Source: Candidatus Levyibacteriota bacterium | GTDB lineage: Bacteria > Patescibacteriota > Microgenomatia > Levybacterales > UBA12049 | NCBI GenBank assembly: GCA_018061205.1 | Contig: JAGOUP010000016.1 | Span: 1 to 10,199, forward strand | Length of the DNA stretch: 10,199 bases | Direction: 5' to 3' | Part shown: positions 1 to 5,069 of the stretch, piece after piece | How positions within the stretch are numbered: the first letter of the stretch is position 1 | How the letters are laid out: each line of letters starts with the position of its first letter | The notes under the pieces: generated by a model | Seen by the model: only the letters and a program-made list of their open reading frames with translations | What the model was told of the DNA's origin: nothing | The model's database searches: none | Position numbers and translations under genes: made by a program

Positions 1-648
1 GAAAAGAAAAATCTCATTATTTTCACCAAGTTTCTTAAGTAAATCCTCAATTGTGTTTTCATGGTTGGTTTCAATAAAAAAACTTCGACAGGGAGTGAAA
101 TCATGAAGAAATGCAATAACAGGAACCATAATAGTAATACTCGCGATACAGCTGTATACCACTATAACCAGCATTGCTTGTGAGACCAGCGTTGTTGATT
201 GACCAATCAGTACACCTGCAGCAATATTTAACACGGTATTTTTGGCATTGATAGTAATCAATGAAAATGCAATCACAAATGCCATCAAAGGAGACAATGT
301 TTCTATTTTTTGCATCCACGCTGGGGTGCGTGGCATTTCACCAGGCTTTAACCTATTTCTCCACTGCTTAACTGCCAAAAAGAGCAACACTACCCCTAAA
401 AACCCATTGATAGTCGAAGAAAACACTATTCTGCTGGTATGATCTGTTTGCTGCTGCATATTTGCTAAGAAAGCAAACACACCAACATTGATCATCAATG
501 CTGTTACCCACCCCAACAAAAAAAGGACACTGTTCACTCGAGCCTGCTTACTCAAGAGTACTAAAATAAGCGCGGCAATAGGCATAGGACTCAATGCTAC
601 AGCAACGGCATGAGGCAAAAGTTGCACAACCAAATCTAGCATATCCAT
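1..648 (-). CDS. GAP / sulfolipid-1-addressing (SfLAP) family membrane protein, C-terminus cut by window edge
   Basis: The frame stays open from an ATG at 648 to base 1 (216 codons) with no stop, so the gene continues beyond the window. The product is very hydrophobic. Membrane segments lie at about residues 7-32, 40-62, 80-94, 119-149 (probably one long or two short) and 155-181, followed by a polar stretch. Family-like marks are the early ALSPMPIAA stretch (18-26), LLGW (44-47), LAVKQW (91-96), a PxWM motif (109-112) and INAKN (133-137), which matches the VNPKN-type motif of GAP proteins. Mycobacterial Gap and Sap proteins of this family help move glycolipids to the cell surface; the substrate here is unknown. 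The gene is divergent from coaBC and has a -10 box 6 bases before the ATG, so it is probably leaderless. The family call rests on remembered motifs; the last one or two membrane segments are missing. Confidence 0.75.
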   Translation of the reverse strand, partial: MDMLDLVVQLLPHAVAVALSPMPIAALILVLLSKQARVNSVLFLLGWVTALMINVGVFAFLANMQQQTDHTSRIVFSSTINGFLGVVLLFLAVKQWRNRLKPGEMPRTPAWMQKIETLSPLMAFVIAFSLITINAKNTVLNIAAGVLIGQSTTLVSQAMLVIVVYSCIASITIMVPVIAFLHDFTPCRSFFIETNHENTIEDLLKKLGENNEIFLF

Positions 649-654
649 ATGTTT

Positions 655-660
655 AGTATA
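655..660 (-). promoter_or_regulatory. -10 box (TATACT) of the GAP-family gene, leaderless configuration
   Basis: On the minus strand TATACT ends 6 bases before the ATG at 648. Transcription would start about at the A of the start codon. There is no ribosome binding site and no clear -35 box. Confidence 0.5.
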
Positions 661-694
661 CGCATATGAACAAAAAGAAAACAACAATCAGGAG

Positions 695-703
695 TGATAT
701 AAT
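695..703 (+). promoter_or_regulatory. Extended -10 promoter (TGA-TATAAT) of coaBC
   Basis: A consensus TATAAT at 698-703 is preceded by TGA, giving an extended -10 element, which often works without a -35 box. Eight bases separate it from the ATG at 712, so the mRNA is predicted to begin within a base or two of the start codon. The AGGAG at 690-694 lies upstream of this -10 and would not be transcribed. Confidence 0.6.
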
Positions 704-711
704 GGGACACT

Positions 712-1914
712 ATGCAAAAAACAGTGATTTTGGGGGTTACCAGCGGTATTGCTGCATATAAAACAATTGATCTCGTGAAGCTTTTGAAAAAAGAAGACAT
801 CAATGTGTTAGTAATCATGACAGACCATGCTGCCACCATGGTTTCTCCTGATTTATTGCAAAAAGCATCCGAAAATACTGTATCAAAAGATCTTTTTGAA
901 AAAGCCTTTGACTACAAACGTATTTTGAAATCACGAGTCGTCGATCATATCAAATTAGCTGATAGTGCTGATTGTATGGTGATTGCCCCTGCTACTGCGA
1001 ATGTTATTGCAAAATTGGCACATGGTATAGCAGATGACTTCCTCACTACAACTGCTCTCGCAGTAACGAAACCTATCGTTCTTTGTCCATCCATGAATGT
1101 ACATATGTGGAACAATCCTGCAGTACAGGAAAATCTCACTATTTTGAAGAAAAGAGGATATATTATTGTAGAACCGGAAGAAGGACTCCTCGCATGTGGA
1201 TATGAAGGGGTAGGAAGACTAGCAGCCATAGAAGTCATTTGTGAAACAGTAAAAGAACAACTCACCTATACACACCCCCTGAAAGGGAAAAAAATCTTGG
1301 TAACAGCCGGTGGTACAAAAGAAAACATTGATGATGTTCGATATATCACCAATCGAAGTAGTGGCAAAATGGGAGTTGCTATTGCCCAAGAATGTTTTCT
1401 TCGAGGTGCAGACGTATTACTGTTGCGGGCAAAACATGCGGTGAAACCTCGATACCTCATAGCTGAAAAAGAATTCTCAACAGCTGAAGAGTTACAACAA
1501 CTAATGCAACACTATGTCAAAGACTACCAATATCTTTATCATGCAGCAGCAGTTTCAGATTTTTCGGTAGCTAACATTACAAAAGGAAAATTACCCAGTG
1601 ATAAAAAAACAACAATTCAATTAAAACCACAAATAAAAATTGTGGATCAAATAAAACAACTCAACCCTATGATAAAACTTATCGCTTTTAAGGCAACATA
1701 TACATCTGATAAAAAAGATTTGATTCAGATAGGGTTGCAGCGATTACAACAAGCAAAAGCAGATGCGATTATTGTTAACGATGTGAGTCAACCCATGAGT
1801 GGTTTTGAATCTGATCAAAACGAAGTGTTTATTGTGCTACCAAACGGAAAAAGTATGCATCTCCCACTAGACACAAAAGCAAATATTGCAAAAAAAATTG
1901 TTTCTTATCTCTGA
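712..1914 (+). CDS. coaBC: Bifunctional phosphopantothenoylcysteine decarboxylase / phosphopantothenate-cysteine ligase
   Basis: CoaBC carries out two steps of coenzyme A synthesis in the cytoplasm: CTP-dependent joining of cysteine to 4'-phosphopantothenate (CoaB) and FMN-dependent decarboxylation to 4'-phosphopantetheine (CoaC). At 400 residues it has the usual length. The CoaC half (about 1-185) shows the start GVTSGIAAYK, the catalytic histidine (H79 in DHIKLAD), APATAN (92-97), the substrate clamp PSMNVHMW (126-133) and the active cysteine C162 in ACGYEGVGR. The CoaB half (about 193-400) shows VTAGGTKENID, ITNRSSGKMG (N214, K219), AAAVSDF (278-284) and VNDVS (355-359). The KIKK dimer motif known from E. 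coli is replaced by KLPSD (293-297), and the usual AAET segment reads KATYT (327-331). Its end overlaps the convergent kinase gene by 10 bases. A free-standing gene; identity is near certain. Confidence 0.97.
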   Translation: MQKTVILGVTSGIAAYKTIDLVKLLKKEDINVLVIMTDHAATMVSPDLLQKASENTVSKDLFEKAFDYKRILKSRVVDHIKLADSADCMVIAPATANVIAKLAHGIADDFLTTTALAVTKPIVLCPSMNVHMWNNPAVQENLTILKKRGYIIVEPEEGLLACGYEGVGRLAAIEVICETVKEQLTYTHPLKGKKILVTAGGTKENIDDVRYITNRSSGKMGVAIAQECFLRGADVLLLRAKHAVKPRYLIAEKEFSTAEELQQLMQHYVKDYQYLYHAAAVSDFSVANITKGKLPSDKKTTIQLKPQIKIVDQIKQLNPMIKLIAFKATYTSDKKDLIQIGLQRLQQAKADAIIVNDVSQPMSGFESDQNEVFIVLPNGKSMHLPLDTKANIAKKIVSYL

Positions 1915-2399
1915 AGTATTTCTTCTAATTTTTTTTTAATGTGCGTTTCTCCTTCATGATCATTTTGAACTATCTCATGAGGTATATGAGGAGCTTCAAA
2001 TAATGTATTCATTTGTTGCACATATGAGAGATCAAGCGGATAATCTATTCTGTTTTTGAGTCTTCTTTCCCGAAGCTTTGCGGGCGCTTCTACCAGTAAA
2101 AATAATGTGTTTGGAAATGCTTCTAAAAACTTCTTTCTATATTTCTCTTTAATAAATGTTTGTGTTACTACTAGTTTTGTCTGTTGTTTTTGCAAGTGTT
2201 TTGTGTGCGCAACAATCTTTGCAAAAAAGACATCCCGTGATGTATCGGAGATAACCGATTGTGTTGCAATAGCTTCACGCATATCATCTGGTAAATCACT
2301 ATCTGCTTCATGAAGTGAAAATCCAAATGCTTTTTTGAGAATGTTTCCAACAAATGTTTTGCCACTCCCTGGTAGACCAAATACAACAACTATTTCCAT
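1905..2399 (-). CDS. Small P-loop kinase, gluconokinase/AAA_33-like
   Basis: A 164-residue single-domain NTP-binding protein. The Walker A loop is G8-LP-GSGKT15. A DSDLPDDM segment (33-40) and a following ISDTSRDVF stretch (50-58) resemble the substrate-binding part of gluconokinase and shikimate kinase relatives. LRERRLKNR (109-117) resembles the arginine-rich lid, and a late VQND (144-147) sits where such kinases often contact the adenine. It probably phosphorylates a small molecule in the cytosol, but the substrate cannot be told; no sugar-acid pathway gene lies beside it. The start is the first ATG after a strong extended -10 box. Its stop interlocks with that of coaBC, and its promoter region is shared with the divergent exonuclease gene. 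Confidence 0.75.
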   Translation of the reverse strand: MEIVVVFGLPGSGKTFVGNILKKAFGFSLHEADSDLPDDMREAIATQSVISDTSRDVFFAKIVAHTKHLQKQQTKLVVTQTFIKEKYRKKFLEAFPNTLFLLVEAPAKLRERRLKNRIDYPLDLSYVQQMNTLFEAPHIPHEIVQNDHEGETHIKKKLEEILQR

Positions 2400-2405
2400 A
2401 AAGGC

Positions 2406-2414
2406 ATTATAACA
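2406..2414 (-). promoter_or_regulatory. Extended -10 promoter (TGT-TATAAT) of the small kinase gene
   Basis: Read on the minus strand, TATAAT (2411 to 2406) is preceded by TGT (2414 to 2412). Six bases separate it from the ATG at 2399, so the transcript should be leaderless. It lies only 14 bases from the opposing -10 box of the exonuclease gene. Confidence 0.6.
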
Positions 2415-2425
2415 AACCAGTGTAG

Positions 2426-2431
2426 TATACT
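2426..2431 (+). promoter_or_regulatory. -10 box (TATACT) of the exonuclease gene, leaderless configuration
   Basis: TATACT ends 6 bases before the ATG at 2438, and nothing like a ribosome binding site lies between. No convincing -35 box is visible; its place (about 2403-2408) is taken by the -10 of the divergent gene. Confidence 0.5.
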
Positions 2432-2437
2432 AGCTGT

Positions 2438-3151
2438 ATGGATGAACTCATTTTTTTAGATACGGAAACAACAGGCAATGATTTACTCGTTGACCGACTA
2501 TTCCAAGTCTGCTATAGCCACAAAGATGAACTCTCTAGTCAGTATTTCAAACCACCCCTCCCTATTTCTATCAAATCACAAGCGATCACCCATGTAACCA
2601 ATAGCATGGTAGAAGACAAGGAACCATTTGCGACCAGCAAAATGAGAACAGAGCTAACAACATTGCTAGAAAAACATATTTTAGTTGCACATAATGCTAT
2701 TTTTGATATAGAAATGCTTTTTAAAGAAGGTATCAAAACGCCTCGATTTATTTGTACGCTCAAAGTTGCCAGATTTTTAGATACAGAAGGCATCATCCCT
2801 GAATATAATTTACAGTATCTTCGTTATTACTTATCCCTCGATGTTGCTGCCCATGCACATAACGCAGAAGATGATGTAAAAGTACTCCAAGCTCTCTTTA
2901 TGCGGCAATATAAACGAATGATGAAGGACTACGGATCACATGAAGCAGTTATAGAAAAAATGATAGAAGTCTCAGGCAAACCTTCACTATTTAAAGTCTT
3001 CAATTTTGGTAAACATAGAGGGAAAAAACTCGAAGATGTCTTATATCTGGATCGATCATATATGGAATGGATGCTTGAGAAAAAACTGGAAAGTGATATG
3101 TCAGATGAAGATTGGATTTTTACCCTAAAATATCATTTAGACAAACATTAG
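2438..3151 (+). CDS. DnaQ-fold DEDDh 3'-5' exonuclease with ExoX-like C-terminal domain
   Basis: A 237-residue exonuclease. All catalytic metal ligands of the DEDDh class are present: D8 and E10 in LDTETTG (Exo I), D90 in VAHNAIFDIEML (Exo II), and H141 and D146 in HNAEDD (Exo III). The nuclease fold spans about residues 3-160. The tail (about 183-237) has FGKHRGKKLEDV followed by RSYMEWML, the pattern of the small C-terminal domain found on exodeoxyribonuclease X-like proteins (also related to DUF3820). It is not fused to a polymerase, so DNA repair or mismatch trimming is more likely than being the replicative proofreading subunit, but the latter cannot be ruled out. The start is set by the -10 box 6 bases upstream. 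The stop codon overlaps the end of the convergent pseudouridine synthase gene by 4 bases. Confidence 0.88.
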   Translation: MDELIFLDTETTGNDLLVDRLFQVCYSHKDELSSQYFKPPLPISIKSQAITHVTNSMVEDKEPFATSKMRTELTTLLEKHILVAHNAIFDIEMLFKEGIKTPRFICTLKVARFLDTEGIIPEYNLQYLRYYLSLDVAAHAHNAEDDVKVLQALFMRQYKRMMKDYGSHEAVIEKMIEVSGKPSLFKVFNFGKHRGKKLEDVLYLDRSYMEWMLEKKLESDMSDEDWIFTLKYHLDKH

Positions 3152-3909
3152 CTACGATACGCTTCCTTTTGAAGCATTTCGATTTCCTCATCTGTAAGTT
3201 TTTTATATTCCCCAACTTTCATATTTCCCAGGGTAATTGGTCCCATTTTTACCCGTTTCAATTCTAACAGTGGGAGACGAATAAATTCACACATACGTCG
3301 AATTTGTCTCTTTTTCCCTTCATGAAGTATCACTTCAACAATGGTATTGTTTTGTTCTTCTCTGATAATTTTTGCTGCTGCTTTTGCGGTCATACCGTCT
3401 TCCAACCGAATCCCTCGCCGAAACTTTGCTAATTTTTCTTCAGATACTTTTCCTGAAATGGTCAATTCATACATCTTGGATATATGATAACGAGGGTGAG
3501 TAAGACGATTTGCCAATTCTCCATCATTCGTCAAAAGTAATAATCCTGTCGTATCTTGATCAAGTCTCCCTACTGGGTAGAGTCTCTGTGAGGATTGTAC
3601 TAATGATACAACTGTTTTTCTTCCAAATTCATCAGATGCCGTAGAAATAATATCTTTTGGCTTATATAATTTTATATACTCATATAGTGGCGCTGGTACC
3701 TCTTTCCCATCAATGAGAAGCTCATCAGTTTCGGGATTAAAACGAATTCCAGGTTCTTTGACTCGTTTGCCATGTATGGTAATTACCTGTTTTTGTAGTA
3801 TTTCCGTAATATTTCGCCTGGCAGAAATCCCTCTACTTGCCAAGAATTTATCGACTCGGATAGTCGGCTCTGTACCATTTTTCCCATTTTTGGTATGTTT
3901 TATATTCAT
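3148..3909 (-). CDS. rluB: RsuA/RluB-family rRNA pseudouridine synthase
   Basis: A 253-residue enzyme that turns a specific uridine in ribosomal RNA into pseudouridine. An S4 RNA-binding domain comes first (about 17-65: VDKFLASRGISARRN, then ITIHGKRV). The synthase domain follows, with the catalytic aspartate D117 in GRLDQDTTGLLLLT (114-127), the linker THPRYHISKMYE (137-148) and the family signature EGKKRQIRRM (197-206). S4 domain plus GRLD places it in the RsuA/RluB/RluE/RluF branch; RluB (23S helix 89-type site) is my best guess but the target uridine is not provable here. The basic N-terminal 15 residues come before the S4 domain. It has a predicted leader of about 30 bases, unlike most genes here, and no ribosome binding site. 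Confidence 0.9.
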   Translation of the reverse strand: MNIKHTKNGKNGTEPTIRVDKFLASRGISARRNITEILQKQVITIHGKRVKEPGIRFNPETDELLIDGKEVPAPLYEYIKLYKPKDIISTASDEFGRKTVVSLVQSSQRLYPVGRLDQDTTGLLLLTNDGELANRLTHPRYHISKMYELTISGKVSEEKLAKFRRGIRLEDGMTAKAAAKIIREEQNNTIVEVILHEGKKRQIRRMCEFIRLPLLELKRVKMGPITLGNMKVGEYKKLTDEEIEMLQKEAYRS

Positions 3910-3948
3910 TTAAAAAATAAAAAGCCCTATAGGATTTTATCTTTTAGC

Positions 3949-3957
3949 ATTATAACA
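3949..3957 (-). promoter_or_regulatory. Extended -10 promoter (TGT-TATAAT) of the pseudouridine synthase gene
   Basis: On the minus strand TATAAT (3954 to 3949) is preceded by TGT (3957 to 3955). The start of transcription would be near 3942, leaving a leader of about 33 bases before the ATG at 3909. The leader holds a perfect 8-base palindrome, CCTATAGG (3926-3933), but no ribosome binding site near the ATG. Confidence 0.5.
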
Positions 3958-4031
3958 CGTGTGAGAAGGGAAATCTAGGCTTAAGCGATTCTAATTTAAA
4001 GACCCATAATAAAACTGCTCCTTTTCCCCTC

Positions 4032-4060
4032 TTGATTTTTTCGCCTTTTATTCATATTAT
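4032..4060 (+). promoter_or_regulatory. Candidate promoter of the dehydrogenase / synthase-epimerase operon
   Basis: TTGATT (4032-4037) and TATTAT (4055-4060) are separated by 17 bases, matching the housekeeping sigma pattern at 4/6 and 5/6 positions. Transcription would start near 4067, giving a leader of about 89 bases. This cassette would then differ from its leaderless neighbours. An A+T-rich region yields such matches by chance; TTTAAT at 4141-4146 is an alternative -10 much nearer the ATG. Confidence 0.35.
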
Positions 4061-4064
4061 ATCT

Positions 4065-4078
4065 ACTCTGTCCAGAGT
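4065..4078. repeat. 14-base perfect inverted repeat, possible operator
   Basis: ACTCTG, two bases TC, then CAGAGT. It lies at the predicted transcription start of the 4032-4060 promoter, a usual place for a repressor site. It is too short to be a terminator, lacks a T-run, and could be chance. Confidence 0.3.
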
Positions 4079-4133
4079 GCTTCTAGATACAATGCTGCTT
4101 GCAAACGTATTGAACACTTCCCAACATTCCAAA

Positions 4134-4155
4134 AACAATATTTAATAAAATTGTT
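4134..4155 (+). repeat. Inverted repeat directly before the dehydrogenase start codon
   Basis: AACAAT (4134-4139) and ATTGTT (4150-4155) are complementary across a 10-base A+T-rich loop, and the ATG follows at once. In RNA this is a weak 6-pair stem that would touch the start codon. It could be a protein site or chance. Confidence 0.25.
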
Positions 4156-5064
4156 ATGAAGAAACCAAAAATTTGCGTTGTCGGTCCTGGAGTTGTTGGA
4201 CAAGCGACCGGAAAAGTATTGATTGAAAAAGGATTCAAAACTGGCTTTTTAGGTGGTAGAGCCGAAAGAGGCGAAAAACTCAGAAAAGATGGATATACGT
4301 GGCATGACGCTTCAGAGCTTTTTGATGGTGACTATGATTATGATATCACCTTCCTCACTGTCCCTACTCCAACACATGATGGAAAACTGAATTTTGATGC
4401 TATGATCTCCGCTTCTATAGATTTAGGAAAGCGTTTAAAGAAAACAAAAAAATATCACGTCATTGTCGTCAAAAGTACTGTTCCTCCTGGAACAACAGAA
4501 GAGATCGTTATCAAAAATATTGAGAAATACTCAGGAAAAAAAATAGGAAAAGATTTTGGGGTATGTATGAATCCTGAATATCTCCGTGAATATGCAGCGT
4601 ATGAAGACAGTCTCAATCCATGGCTTATTATTATTGGTGAATATGATAAAAAATCTGGCAAAACACTCGAAAATGTTTATAAGGTATTCACATGCCCAAT
4701 GTATCGAGTATCTCTGAAAGAAGCTGAAATGCAAAAATATGTCCATAATTTGTACAATGCATCAAAGATTGCATTCTTTAATGAAATGAGAGAAATTGCA
4801 AAACAAATTGGTGCTGACGCAGATAGAATTTTCAAGTTCACTGCTATCAGTGCTGAAGCGGTCTGGAACCCAACATATGGTATTCGAGATATGGGTCCAT
4901 TTTCAGGTGCTTGTCTTCCAAAAGATACCAAAGCTTTTTACCACTGGGCAACAACACATGGACTTGATGCACGATTGCTAGGAATGATTATTGAGCAAAA
5001 TGAGGTTCTTACCGAAAAACTCGGTATGAATCAATATGATTATAAAAAAGAAACAAATCTTTAA
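4156..5064 (+). CDS. UDP-glucose/GDP-mannose 6-dehydrogenase family protein lacking the C-terminal sugar-nucleotide-binding domain
   Basis: This family oxidises a nucleotide sugar twice with NAD+ to the uronic acid form (UDP-glucuronate, GDP-mannuronate or similar). The Rossmann domain has GPGVVG (10-15). VPTPTHDGKLN (69-79) and VKSTVPPGTT (105-114) are typical. NPEYLRE (139-145) carries the expected glutamates; KYVHN supplies the catalytic K194 and N198; FSGACLPKD holds the nucleophile C253 and D257. The odd point is length: 302 residues against roughly 400-450, with the protein ending about 45 residues after the catalytic cysteine. The third domain, which normally helps bind the nucleotide, is absent. 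The next gene begins 5 bases after the stop, so there is no room for a lost remainder. It is the first gene of a two-gene operon with the synthase-epimerase, and likely provides its sugar donor. UDP- and GDP-linked substrates cannot be told apart. Confidence 0.85.
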   Translation: MKKPKICVVGPGVVGQATGKVLIEKGFKTGFLGGRAERGEKLRKDGYTWHDASELFDGDYDYDITFLTVPTPTHDGKLNFDAMISASIDLGKRLKKTKKYHVIVVKSTVPPGTTEEIVIKNIEKYSGKKIGKDFGVCMNPEYLREYAAYEDSLNPWLIIIGEYDKKSGKTLENVYKVFTCPMYRVSLKEAEMQKYVHNLYNASKIAFFNEMREIAKQIGADADRIFKFTAISAEAVWNPTYGIRDMGPFSGACLPKDTKAFYHWATTHGLDARLLGMIIEQNEVLTEKLGMNQYDYKKETNL

Positions 5065-5069
5065 TCCTC

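Larger units (their letters stand above)
3910..4155. other. 246-base divergent intergenic region, the largest non-coding gap in the window
   Basis: Separates the divergent pseudouridine synthase and dehydrogenase genes. It holds the minus-strand promoter at 3949-3957, a plausible plus-strand promoter at 4032-4060, and two inverted repeats (4065-4078 and 4134-4155). I see no tRNA, no terminator and no convincing small gene. Confidence 0.7.

Noticed and set aside
690..694. AGGAG resembling a Shine-Dalgarno site for coaBC
   Set aside because: It is 17 bases from the ATG, and upstream of the TATAAT that should start the transcript, so it would not be in the mRNA.
3996..4055. 19-codon minus-strand open frame starting at ATG 4055
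   Set aside because: Very short, basic, no similarity I recognise, and its start directly abuts the TATAAT at 4056-4061, so it would not be transcribed from it.
5000..5069. Frameshift explaining the short dehydrogenase
   Set aside because: No frame after 5064 encodes the missing third domain; the synthase starts at 5070 with a membrane helix, and its frame is intact throughout.
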